Assembly: GCF_000020665.1 (NCBI RefSeq)
Contig: NC_011071.1
Span: 1,168,501-1,232,500 of the forward strand
Direction of reading: 5' to 3'
DNA length: 64,000 bases
Source of the DNA: Stenotrophomonas maltophilia R551-3
GTDB lineage: Bacteria > Pseudomonadota > Gammaproteobacteria > Xanthomonadales > Xanthomonadaceae
This document shows, one piece after another, positions 17,784 through 26,076 of the stretch. Position 1 is the first letter of the stretch. Every line of letters begins with the position of its first letter. The position numbers and the translations under genes were made by a program. The notes under the pieces are model-generated. The model saw nothing but the letters and a program-made list of their open reading frames with translations, was not told the DNA's origin and did no database searches.

Positions 17784-19622
17784 ATGGAAGCCACTCAATG
17801 GACTACTGACGTCATCGTCATCACTGCCGTGCTTGCATTGATTTGTGCGTTGCTGGGCTATTTGGTGGCGACATTGCGTCAGGGCCGGCAGCTCGGTCTG
17901 CTGCAAGCCCAGCTCGAGCAGGCTCAGCAGGCGCTAGCAACGGCAGTGGCCAGCAGTGCCGCGCTGGGTGAGCAGCTCAAAGCCGCAGACGCTCGAGTCA
18001 ATGAGTTGCAGGTTGCAGATTCCGCGTTGAAGGCGCAGATGCAGGCAGCCATCGACAATGTGAGTCGGTTGACGCAAGAGCAGCTGGACGGCAAAGACGT
18101 GCAGGCTGAATTGCGTCAGGATCTGGAGGATGCCCACGGGAAGTATCTTGAAGCAGTCAAAGGCTTAGAGACCGCCCAAGCCGAAGGTCGAGCGGCGCAG
18201 GAAAAAGTCAACGACTTGTTTGATCGTCTCGCTACCGCCCAAGCATCCAATAACTCCTTGCAACGTGAGCGCGACACGCTCAAGGACCAGCTCGCAAATC
18301 AGGATGCCCTTGCCAAGGTGGCAGCAATAGGCGAACGGGAAGCCCGCGAGCAACTTCAGGGCCTCAAGGCGCAGCAAGTGGTTGCTGCCGAGCGCTATGA
18401 AACGCTCCAGGCTCGCTTTGCTGCGCAGAGCAGCGAATACACCAAACTCAAGACGGAGCTGGACGAGCGTGAGGCCAGTCATGCACGCGAGTTGGCCAAT
18501 TTCGAACAACAGAAAGCCAGCTTGAGCGAACAGTTCAAATTGCTCTCCAACGAAATACTGGAAGCTAAGGCCCAAGCCTTGCAGGAAAGTAGCAAGCTCA
18601 GTCTGAGTGCCGTGATGACGCCGTTCCAGCAGTCCATCGAAACCTTCAAGCTAGAGGTCCGGCAGATCCATCACCGGGAAACCACCCAGCAGGGTGAGCT
18701 GCGCAAAGAGCTGGAGCAGCTGAAGGCGCTTAACCAACAGATCACTGCCGAGGCCCATGAGCTATCCACTGCGCTGCGCGGTCAAAAGAAGCTGCAGGGC
18801 AACTGGGGCGAGCTGGTGCTTGAAAACGTACTCGACCGCTCTGGCCTGCAGCTGGACAAGGACTACCAGCGCGAGGTCAGCATTACTACCGAGGAGGGGC
18901 GCCGGCGCCCGGATGCCGTGGTTTACTTGCCCCAAGGCAGGCACCTGATCATCGACGCCAAGGTCTCGCTCAACGCCTATGCCCGCTACGTGAACGCGGA
19001 AGACGATCTGGAGCGCAAGCAGGCCCTGAAAGAGCATGTCCAGGCCGTCGCCAGCCGCATCAAGGAGCTGGCTGACCGTGACTATTACAAGCTGCCGGGG
19101 CTCAACTCGCCGGACATGGTGTTCATGTTCATCCCCATTGAGTCTGCGTTCGTTGAAGCGCTCAAGGCGGATGAAACCCTGTTTCAGCAGGCCATTGAGA
19201 ACAATGTGTTGGTGGCTACGCCGACTACCCTGCTGACCAGCCTCAACATCGTTCGCCAGCTCTGGCGCTATGAGGATCAGAACAAGCACACCGCCGCGCT
19301 GGCCAACCGAGCAGAGGGCGTTTTCAGAAAGCTCAACTCCTTCCTGGCCAGTTTCGAGAGAATCAAGAAGGGGCTGGAAAGCGCCACCGAAGCCTATACC
19401 AAGGCGGAAGGCCAACTGGTCAGCGGCAAAGGCAACCTCGTCAAGCAGGTGGGCGAATTCAAGAACCTTGCACCCGCCATCAAGGCGCAGCTGCCTGCCT
19501 ATTTCGCCGACAAAGCCGCGCTGGAAATCGATTTTATCCCATCTGAGCAAAGCATCGAAGCGCTTAACCGCGCCGCTGACGATGAAGGCTTGCTCGACGA
19601 AAATGACACTGAAACTGAGTAA
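17784..19622 (+). CDS. rmuC: DNA recombination protein RmuC, embedded in the hsd operon
   Basis: A 612-residue protein. An N-terminal membrane helix (about 7-29, VIVITAVLALICALLGYLV) is followed by a long coiled coil (about 32-320) and the conserved RmuC domain (about 330-560: LQGNWGE near 340, then a nuclease-like D377, D391-A-K393 set in RPDAVV and IIDAKVS). RmuC limits inversions at short inverted repeats and is presumed to be a nuclease anchored at the membrane. AGGAG overlapping the hsdR stop codon serves as ribosome binding site. Its place between hsdR and hsdM suggests it works with the restriction system; a housekeeping rmuC may exist elsewhere. Confidence 0.92.
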   Translation: MEATQWTTDVIVITAVLALICALLGYLVATLRQGRQLGLLQAQLEQAQQALATAVASSAALGEQLKAADARVNELQVADSALKAQMQAAIDNVSRLTQEQLDGKDVQAELRQDLEDAHGKYLEAVKGLETAQAEGRAAQEKVNDLFDRLATAQASNNSLQRERDTLKDQLANQDALAKVAAIGEREAREQLQGLKAQQVVAAERYETLQARFAAQSSEYTKLKTELDEREASHARELANFEQQKASLSEQFKLLSNEILEAKAQALQESSKLSLSAVMTPFQQSIETFKLEVRQIHHRETTQQGELRKELEQLKALNQQITAEAHELSTALRGQKKLQGNWGELVLENVLDRSGLQLDKDYQREVSITTEEGRRRPDAVVYLPQGRHLIIDAKVSLNAYARYVNAEDDLERKQALKEHVQAVASRIKELADRDYYKLPGLNSPDMVFMFIPIESAFVEALKADETLFQQAIENNVLVATPTTLLTSLNIVRQLWRYEDQNKHTAALANRAEGVFRKLNSFLASFERIKKGLESATEAYTKAEGQLVSGKGNLVKQVGEFKNLAPAIKAQLPAYFADKAALEIDFIPSEQSIEALNRAADDEGLLDENDTETE

Positions 19623-19633
19623 GAGACCAACTG

Positions 19634-21217
19634 ATGTTGACCGGCAAGATCCGCAACGATATCGATAAGCTCTGGGAGAAATTCTGGACCGGGGGTATCA
19701 CCAACCCGCTGACTGTGATCGAGCAGATCAGCTACCTGATGTTTGCCCGCATGCTGGACATGCAGGAAGACGTGGTCGAACGCAAGGCCAAGCGCACCGG
19801 CAAGCCGGTCGAGCGCCTGTTCCCCGCCTCCCGCGAAGGCCAGTTGCTGCGCTGGAAGAACTTCCGCAACCTCAGTGGCAAAGAGCTGCACAAGCACCTG
19901 AAGAAGAACGTCTACCCGTTCTTTACCTCGCTGAGCACCGCCGGGGACAAGGGCGGGTCCGGGGCGGCGCTGGGGCATATTGGCGAGTACATGCAGGATG
20001 CCGACCTGGAGATCAAGAACGAGTCGGTGCTGGTGGCTGCCGTGGAAATGGTCAACGAACTGCCGCTGACACAGACCGACGTCAAGGGCGATATCTACGA
20101 ATACCTGCTCAGCAAGCTGACGACGGCCGGCATCAATGGGCAGTTCCGTACCCCGCGCCACATCATCGATGCGATGGTGGAAGTGGTGGCGCCGCAGCCT
20201 TACGAGGTGGTCTGCGATCCGTCCTGCGGCACGGCCGGCTTCCTGGCCCGCACCATGGAATACCTCAACCGCACCCATTCCAGCGAAGCGGGCACCCTCA
20301 CCGACGAGGACGGCAACAGCAGCTACACCGGTGACTTGCTGGACGCCTACCGCAAGCACATCAACAGCCAGATGTTCTGGGGTTTCGATTTCGATACCAC
20401 CATGCTGCGCGTGTCCAGCATGAACATGCTGCTGCACGGGGTGAGCGGGGCGAACATCAACTATCAGGACACGTTGAACAAATCCATCAAGGAACACTTC
20501 CCTCGTCAGGAAGAGAACTTCTTTGACGTGGTTTTAGCCAACCCGCCGTTCAAGGGCAGCCTGGATGAGGCCAACGTCAACCCGGACGTACTGGCCTTGG
20601 TCGCGACCAAGAAGACCGAGCTGCTGTTTGTGGCCCACATCCTGCGCTCGCTCAAGCTGGGCGGCCGTGCGGCGGTGATCGTGCCCGATGGCGTGCTGTT
20701 CGGCTCCAGCAAGGCCCACCAGCAGCTGCGCCGGGAACTGTTGGAAAACAACCAGCTGGAAGGCGTTATCAGCCTGCCCAGCGGCGTGTTCAGGCCCTAT
20801 GCCGGCGTGAGCACGGCCATCCTGTTGTTCACCAAGGGCGGTCAAACCGAGCGTGTGTGGTTCTACGACCTGCGGGCCGATGGCTATTCGCTGGATGACA
20901 AGCGCACGCCGCTGAAGGGCGAGGGCAGCAATGACCTACCCGATGCGATTGCCCAGTGGGCGGCCTACCGCAAGCTGGTCGAGCGCAATGCCCGTAAGCA
21001 GACCATCAACAAGCAGTTCGGTGACCGCAAGCAGAAGGCCTTTGTAGTGCCGGCCGAAGCCATCGCCGCCAACAAGTACGACCTGTCCATCAACCGCTAC
21101 AAAGAAGTGGAGCACCAGCAGGTGCAGTACGAAGACCCGAGGCAGATCCTGCAGCGGCTGCGTGCGCTGGAGCAGGAGATCCTGGCGGATCTGGATGCGC
21201 TGGAGGGGATGCTGTGA
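19634..21217 (+). CDS. hsdM: Type I restriction-modification methyltransferase M subunit
   Basis: A 527-residue N6-adenine methyltransferase subunit. The N-terminal helical HsdM domain (FWTGGITNPLTVIEQISYLM) precedes the SAM-binding motif I DPSCGTAGFL (D195) and catalytic motif IV NPPF (303-306). It methylates the target set by HsdS, protecting self DNA, and also forms part of the restriction complex. It starts 11 bases after rmuC; its stop overlaps the GTG start of hsdS. Confidence 0.96.
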   Translation: MLTGKIRNDIDKLWEKFWTGGITNPLTVIEQISYLMFARMLDMQEDVVERKAKRTGKPVERLFPASREGQLLRWKNFRNLSGKELHKHLKKNVYPFFTSLSTAGDKGGSGAALGHIGEYMQDADLEIKNESVLVAAVEMVNELPLTQTDVKGDIYEYLLSKLTTAGINGQFRTPRHIIDAMVEVVAPQPYEVVCDPSCGTAGFLARTMEYLNRTHSSEAGTLTDEDGNSSYTGDLLDAYRKHINSQMFWGFDFDTTMLRVSSMNMLLHGVSGANINYQDTLNKSIKEHFPRQEENFFDVVLANPPFKGSLDEANVNPDVLALVATKKTELLFVAHILRSLKLGGRAAVIVPDGVLFGSSKAHQQLRRELLENNQLEGVISLPSGVFRPYAGVSTAILLFTKGGQTERVWFYDLRADGYSLDDKRTPLKGEGSNDLPDAIAQWAAYRKLVERNARKQTINKQFGDRKQKAFVVPAEAIAANKYDLSINRYKEVEHQQVQYEDPRQILQRLRALEQEILADLDALEGML

Positions 21218-22308
21218 GCTTTTTTCAAAACCACTCAGGGTGGCCTTTGGTCCCGCTCAAGAATATTGCGACTCTTAAGCGCGGATACGATCTGCCAGTT
21301 GGGATGAGAAATAAAGGTGAAGTTCCCATTTATGCGGCTAATGGACAGAATGGCTCTCACGATGAAGTGAAAATCAATGGCCCTGGCGTAATAACGGGAA
21401 GGTCAGGAACGATAGGGAGAGTTCACTATTGTGAAGGTGGCTTTTGGCCGCTGAATACCGCGTTGTATGTGATGGATTTTCATGGCAACCATCCGCGATG
21501 GGTCTATTACATGCTTTCTGCTTTCAAGCTGGAGCGGTTTTCTGAGGGTGCCGGCGTGCCAACTCTCAATAGAAACTTAGTCCATGATGAGCTGATCCCG
21601 CTGCCGCCCCTGCCCGAACAGAAACGCATTGCCGCCATCCTCGACAAGGCCGACGCCATTCGCCGCAAGCGCCAGCAAGCAATCCAGCTTGCTGATGACC
21701 TCCTGCGCGCGGTCTTTCTGGACATGTTCGGTGACCCGGTGACCAATCCGAAAGGTTGGCCCAGGAAAGCTCTCAGAACGCTCGGTAGTTCAATCACGGG
21801 GAAAACGCCGCCGAGCGAAAAGGCTGGCATGTGGGGCAAAGGAACTCCTTTTGTAACGCCAGGTGATTTAAATGGGTGCATCAGGTCATCGGCCCGAGAG
21901 GTGACTGAAGAGGGATTGGCGAATTCTAGGTTGTGTCGCGCAGGTGGTCTGTTGGTTTGCTGTATTGGTGCGACAATCGGAAAAGTTGGAATTTCTGAAT
22001 CTCCTGTGACTTTCAATCAGCAGATAAACGCACAAGAGTGGAATTGTGAGGTCCATGATATTTATGGGTACTTTGTTTTTAAGATTTGCCCACAGTTGGT
22101 TAGAGATGGGGCGATTCAAACCACTCTTCCTATTCTGAAGAAATCACTTTTTGATGGGATCGAAATTCCTGTTCCTCCTCGGGCCATGCAGGCTAAATTT
22201 GCTGGTATTGTGGAGAGCACTTTAGCCTTGAATGAGAGGAATGAAGTTGCTCTTGAAATGCCTGTCTTCGAGTCGCTATCTCAGTTGGTGTTCGCGGGGG
22301 GGCTTTAA
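21214..22308 (+). CDS. hsdS: Type I restriction-modification specificity S subunit
   Basis: A 364-residue DNA-recognition subunit with two target-recognition domains (about 8-130 and 180-330) separated by the conserved helical spacer LPEQKRIAAILDKADAIRRK. The start is GTG, overlapping the hsdM stop by four bases (GTGA), with GGAGG just upstream. Both recognition domains, the second in particular, are markedly richer in A+T than the spacer, which fits frequent swapping of these domains. The recognised sequence cannot be read from the protein. Confidence 0.94.
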   Translation: MSFFQNHSGWPLVPLKNIATLKRGYDLPVGMRNKGEVPIYAANGQNGSHDEVKINGPGVITGRSGTIGRVHYCEGGFWPLNTALYVMDFHGNHPRWVYYMLSAFKLERFSEGAGVPTLNRNLVHDELIPLPPLPEQKRIAAILDKADAIRRKRQQAIQLADDLLRAVFLDMFGDPVTNPKGWPRKALRTLGSSITGKTPPSEKAGMWGKGTPFVTPGDLNGCIRSSAREVTEEGLANSRLCRAGGLLVCCIGATIGKVGISESPVTFNQQINAQEWNCEVHDIYGYFVFKICPQLVRDGAIQTTLPILKKSLFDGIEIPVPPRAMQAKFAGIVESTLALNERNEVALEMPVFESLSQLVFAGGL

Positions 22309-23054
22309 GTTGATTTCCAGGAAAGTCCCATGGTTGCTGTTAGGCGGATATTTTTAGATCGATTTTCGCGACAGTCAGCGCTTTCTCACGCCTTTGTGCT
22401 GCAATCTCCTCCGTGTCATTTTTCTGTCCCCCCGCCCGATTAGTTAGTTGTGCTTCCAGTCAACGGGGCGCGGACATGCCGGGTTACTTCAGTGTGCCGA
22501 TGGGCGCGGCTAAGGCGGCGGCCCATCCAGTGGCGGACCGGACCTGCTGGCGCCGGCATGTTGCTGGCACGCCTTGCCTATTCACAAGCTTGATTTGGTA
22601 GCCCGCCAGCATCCTCCGCTGCTCAGTCCTCTACTCCAGACAATTTTGTATCCCTCTTCCCACCTCGGATCCCTTGATCGGCTCGCGAGGTTGTTGAGAA
22701 AAGGCCAGAGTTTCGCGTAGTTCTTTGCTAAATTAATAATTTAAAATTAGTTAATTGTAGAAGTAAAGTTAGTGGGCTTGGCTGATTTTTATTGTAAATA
22801 AATTCCTGATGCTGGTTCTTCGGTCATTAAGGGCGAAGAATGTGGGTGCAACCATTCTGATGCACGCCTGGCAACAGATGCAGCTGCAAACCAAAAAGGA
22901 GCACCTTGCGTGGGGCTCCCTTTTTACCTTCCTGCCGCGTTGCCCGGCGTCCACAGTGACATGGGATTGCATCGCCACCCTGGCTGATCCAAGCTGGCAA
23001 TCCACCGGTGCCGGCCTCTGTGCTGGCCTGCGCGCGCATGGATGGGAAGACTCG
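22309..23054. other. Long gene-poor, partly AT-rich spacer after hsdS
   Basis: 746 bases without a convincing gene. The first 300 are mixed in composition with short open frames only. Bases 22720-22810 are strongly AT-rich (AATTAATAATTTAAAATTAG) against a GC-rich chromosome. A terminator-like hairpin follows at 22893-22925. This looks like the right border of the restriction island; no integrase or flanking direct repeat was seen. Confidence 0.5.
22893..22925 (+). terminator. Terminator-like hairpin
   Basis: AAAAAGGAGC (22893-22902), a 12-base loop, GCTCCCTTTTT (22915-22925): a 10-bp stem with one bulged C and a T tract in its 3' arm. No protein gene ends just upstream, so it may end a short non-coding transcript from the AT-rich region. 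Confidence 0.5.
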
Positions 23055-23219
23055 ATGATGAAGAATGATCTCTGGCTGCTGGTCGCAGCGCTGCTCTGCA
23101 TCGCAGGGGCCGTGGCGGGTTCCAGTGGCCCCAGTGCTGCGGTGGGCTTCTGTTTCCTGGTCATTTTCTTCGTCAGGCGGCGTGCCCCCACCGGCCGTCC
23201 GCCAGGTGCCGGTAGCTGA
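23055..23219 (+). CDS. Small membrane protein
   Basis: A 54-residue ORF (start 23055 or 23058, with GGAAGA six bases before the first ATG). Two hydrophobic stretches (DLWLLVAALLCIAGAVAGSS and AAVGFCFLVIFFVRRR) suggest a two-helix inner-membrane protein with a basic, proline-rich tail. No family recognised. The longer frame from 22809 crosses the hairpin region and is not supported. Confidence 0.5.
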   Translation: MMKNDLWLLVAALLCIAGAVAGSSGPSAAVGFCFLVIFFVRRRAPTGRPPGAGS

Positions 23220-23282
23220 TCGGCAGCGCATCGGCGCCGCTCGACCAGGCTCGGCAGGACGTCAACCCGCGGCGTTCATCCA

Positions 23283-24011
23283 CTACACCGCGTCATCGCC
23301 CCCGGGATTGCGCATCGGCGGGTTCTCGTCGGTCACCGCGCGCCATACGGCTTCGGCCACGGCCTGCGGCGTGGTCACCGGGCCGCTGCTGTCGCGAAAG
23401 CTGGCCAGCACGCCCTGCACCAGCGGCGCATAGGCAGGGTGCTCCATGCCGCCCAGATGCGGGAACGCGTTTTCGCCGAAGCGCGTGGTCGGCGCGCGGC
23501 CGGGCAGCACCAGGCGCACGCGCACGCCCAGCGGCGCGACTTCGATGGCCAATGATTCGGTGAAGGCGTTCACCGCCGCCTTGCTGGCGCTGTACACGCC
23601 CACCAGCGGCAGCGCCTTCACCGTCACCGTGGTGGTCATGTTGACGATCACGCCGTCGCCGCGCTCGCGCATCTGCGGCAGCACGGCTTGGGTCATGGCC
23701 AGCGTGCCCAGGGTGTTGGTGTCGAACAGGGCACGCGCTGTTTCCAGTGGCGTAAGTTCCACCGGCACCGGTGCGCCGAAACCGGCGTTGTTGACCAGCA
23801 TGTCGATCGGGCCGGCCTCGGCGATGGCGTGCGCGATGCTGGCCGGATCGGTGATGTCCAGGGCGAGCACGCGCAGATGCGCGGACGCCGGCAGCAGGTC
23901 GGTGCGCGGGGTGCGCATGGTGGCGATGACCTTCCAGCCACGGTCGAGGAACAGGCGGGCGGTCTCCAGCCCGAAGCCGGAGGAACAGCCGGTGATCAGT
24001 ACGGTTTGCAT
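23283..24011 (-). CDS. SDR family oxidoreductase
   Basis: A 242-residue classical short-chain dehydrogenase/reductase using NAD(P)H. The cofactor loop TGCSSGFG is at residues 7-14, NNAG at 74-77 and the catalytic pair Y140 and K144 in VYSASK. The usual catalytic serine position (13 before the tyrosine) is T127 within NMTTTVTV, a substitution that could alter activity. Substrate unknown. It is divergent from an AraC regulator with 93 bases between, which suggests that this regulator controls it. Confidence 0.9.
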   Translation of the reverse strand: MQTVLITGCSSGFGLETARLFLDRGWKVIATMRTPRTDLLPASAHLRVLALDITDPASIAHAIAEAGPIDMLVNNAGFGAPVPVELTPLETARALFDTNTLGTLAMTQAVLPQMRERGDGVIVNMTTTVTVKALPLVGVYSASKAAVNAFTESLAIEVAPLGVRVRLVLPGRAPTTRFGENAFPHLGGMEHPAYAPLVQGVLASFRDSSGPVTTPQAVAEAVWRAVTDENPPMRNPGGDDAV

Positions 24012-24036
24012 CGGGTCTACGTCAGCGGGAATGAGA

Positions 24037-24046
24037 GACCATGGTC
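24037..24046. promoter_or_regulatory. Short palindrome between divergent SDR and AraC genes
   Basis: GACCATGGTC, a perfect 10-bp palindrome in the 93-base gap. It could be part of a regulator site, but such short palindromes also arise by chance in GC-rich DNA. Confidence 0.25.
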
Positions 24047-24104
24047 AGCTTGGCTTGGTGGACGCGCTACAGTGAAACGTCTGTATTTTCTTGCTGAGCG
24101 TCCA

Positions 24105-25004
24105 ATGTCGTCCGATCCGCTGTCCGAGGTCGTTTCCTTGCTGCAGCCCACGGCACGCCACTCCAAGCGGGTCGAGGCGGCGGGCGAGTGGTGCGTGCGC
24201 CGCGAAGGAGAGGGCGAGCCGTTCTATATGGCGGTGCTGCACGGCCAATGCCGCCTGTCGGTGGACGGTGGTGCGCCGCTCACCCTGCAGGCCGGCGATT
24301 TCGTGCTTGTGCCGGCCCTGCGCGAGCTGGTCAACACCAGCATGCAGGCGCCGCCGGACATCACCCCCAGCCTGCCGGTACGCCTCGCGGAGGGCCACTT
24401 CCGGGTCGGGCGCGCGGACGGACCGGCAGCGTTGTGCGCGCAGATCGGCCACTGCGGATTCGCCTCGCCCGATGCCGCCCTGCTGGTGTCGTTGCTGCCG
24501 CGGCTGTTGCACATACGCGGTGAGCCGCGCCTGGCCACGCTGGTCCAGATGGTGGGCGAGGAGGCGCGCGCGCAGCGGCCGGCCCGCGATGTGGTGCTGG
24601 AGCGCTTGCTGGAAGTACTGCTGATCGAGGCGCTGCGCAGCGGTATGGACAGCGTCGGCGGCAGCGGCCTGGTACGCGGGCTCGGCGATGAGCGGCTGGC
24701 CGCGGCACTGCGCGCGCTGCATGCGCGGCCCCAACATGCATGGACGGTAGAGGAACTGGCCGGGAAGGCGACGATGTCACGCTCGGGCTTCGCCGCGCGT
24801 TTCATGCAGGTGGTGGGTGTGGCACCCATGGAATGCCTGCTGCAGTGGCGCATGGCGCTGGCCAAGCGCCTGCTGAAGGATCGTGCACTGAGCCTGGAAC
24901 AGGTGGCCGAACGGGTGGGCTATGCCAGCGCGGTCACCTTCGGCGTGGCATTCGCGCGGTTGGTGGGCATGCCGCCGGCAAGGTTCGCGCGCATGCGCGA
25001 TTGA
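24105..25004 (+). CDS. AraC family transcriptional regulator with cupin sensor
   Basis: A 299-residue regulator. The N-terminal half is an AraC-type cupin (HGQCRLSVDGGAPLTLQAGDFVLVP) of the subgroup with the domain later called Cupin_6; the C-terminal 100 residues hold two helix-turn-helix units (WTVEELAGKATMSRSGFAARF and LSLEQVAERVGYASAVTFGVAF). The start at 24105 replaces an upstream frame that runs through the SDR gene. It is divergent from the SDR oxidoreductase, its likely target. Confidence 0.9.
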   Translation: MSSDPLSEVVSLLQPTARHSKRVEAAGEWCVRREGEGEPFYMAVLHGQCRLSVDGGAPLTLQAGDFVLVPALRELVNTSMQAPPDITPSLPVRLAEGHFRVGRADGPAALCAQIGHCGFASPDAALLVSLLPRLLHIRGEPRLATLVQMVGEEARAQRPARDVVLERLLEVLLIEALRSGMDSVGGSGLVRGLGDERLAAALRALHARPQHAWTVEELAGKATMSRSGFAARFMQVVGVAPMECLLQWRMALAKRLLKDRALSLEQVAERVGYASAVTFGVAFARLVGMPPARFARMRD

Positions 25005-25061
25005 TCACCTGCAGTCTCACTGTCGTTGTGCCGCGCAGCATCGATTTTCGTGCACCGCGAC

Positions 25062-25091
25062 TTGCAAACAGACAATTTCCTCCCCTATGGT
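25062..25091 (+). promoter_or_regulatory. Probable promoter of the + strand sugar-oxidation operon
   Basis: TTGCAA (25062-25067), an 18-base spacer, and TATGGT (25086-25091) resemble a sigma-70 promoter. The -10 box abuts the LacI-type palindrome at 25091-25104, an arrangement suited to repression. Confidence 0.45.
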
Positions 25092-25104
25092 GCAATCGAT
25101 TGCA
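25091..25104. promoter_or_regulatory. LacI-family operator (copy 1)
   Basis: TGCAATCGATTGCA, a perfect 14-bp palindrome with the central CG typical of LacI-family sites, 48 bases before the TIM-barrel gene. The same 14 bases recur at 33781-33794 beside a LacI regulator gene, the likely binder of both. Confidence 0.8.
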
Positions 25105-25152
25105 TTGCTGTGAATTGTTGCGTTTGATACCGGTTGGGAGGCCGGCAGGTGG

Positions 25153-26049
25153 ATGTCCATCCATTCGATCAGACCGGCCCCGGCGAGGGGGCTCACGCGG
25201 CGTGATGCGTTGCGCATGGCGGTTGCTGGAGGCGTAGCCCTGGGTACTGCGGGAGCATTGCCCGCATTCGCCGGCACTGCACCGCTGAAGGGCCACCTGA
25301 AGCACGCCGTGGCCCGCTGGACCTTCCCGCAGCTGTCGGTCGCCCAGCTTTGCAGCACAGTGAAGGACATTGGCTTTGCCGCGATCGACCTGGTCGGTCC
25401 GGAAGACTGGCCCACGTTGAAAGCCAATGGCGTATACAGCTCGATGTGCAACGGCGCGGAGCTCGGCCTCACCAAGGGCTTTGCCGGCCGCCAGTTCCAT
25501 GACCAGCTGGTGGAACGCTACACGCGGCACATTGATCTGGTCGCCGAGGCCGGTTATCGCAACCTGATCTGCTTCTCGGGCAACCGCAACGGGATGGACC
25601 CGAAGGAAGGCCTGGCCAATGCCGAGGCCGGCCTCAAGCGCATCCTCGGGCACGCCGAGAAGCGCGGTGTGGTGCTGGTGATGGAGCTGTTGAACTCCAA
25701 GGTCGATCATCGTGACTACCTGTGCGACCACTCCGCATGGGGCGTGGAGCTGTGCCAGCGGCTCGGCTCGGACAACTTCGGCCTGCTCTACGACATCTAC
25801 CACATGCAGATCATGGAGGGCGACATCATCGCCACCATCGGCAAGCATCACGCCTGCTTCAAGCATTACCACACCGCAGGCGTGCCCGGCCGGAACGAGA
25901 TCGGAGACCAGCAGGAGCTCCACTATCCGGCCATCTGCCGTGCGATCCGCGACACCGGTTTCAAGGGGTATCTGGCGCAGGAATTCATGCCTGCAGCGCC
26001 CGATCCCGTTGGCTCATTGCGCGAGGCAATCCGCCTCTGCGACGTCTGA
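25153..26049 (+). CDS. Exported TIM-barrel sugar isomerase-like protein
   Basis: A 298-residue protein of the AP-endonuclease-2-like TIM-barrel fold, related to hydroxypyruvate isomerases. It carries a twin-arginine signal (TRRDALRMAVAGG, about 15-27) ending near AFAG. Metal ligands expected in the family are present: E in VMELLNS, D in LLYDIYHMQ, H in YHTAGVPGRNE and E in AQEFMP. As a periplasmic enzyme in a 3-keto-glycoside cluster it may act on the keto-sugar or on a glucal intermediate rather than hydroxypyruvate. First gene of the operon after operator copy 1. Confidence 0.82.
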   Translation: MSIHSIRPAPARGLTRRDALRMAVAGGVALGTAGALPAFAGTAPLKGHLKHAVARWTFPQLSVAQLCSTVKDIGFAAIDLVGPEDWPTLKANGVYSSMCNGAELGLTKGFAGRQFHDQLVERYTRHIDLVAEAGYRNLICFSGNRNGMDPKEGLANAEAGLKRILGHAEKRGVVLVMELLNSKVDHRDYLCDHSAWGVELCQRLGSDNFGLLYDIYHMQIMEGDIIATIGKHHACFKHYHTAGVPGRNEIGDQQELHYPAICRAIRDTGFKGYLAQEFMPAAPDPVGSLREAIRLCDV

Positions 26050-26076
26050 ATCGATATCCACCCAGGTGAGAAACCC

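Noticed and set aside
22413..22601. 62-codon frame after hsdS
   Set aside because: No ribosome binding site, unusual Cys/Arg-rich composition and no similarity I can recognise.
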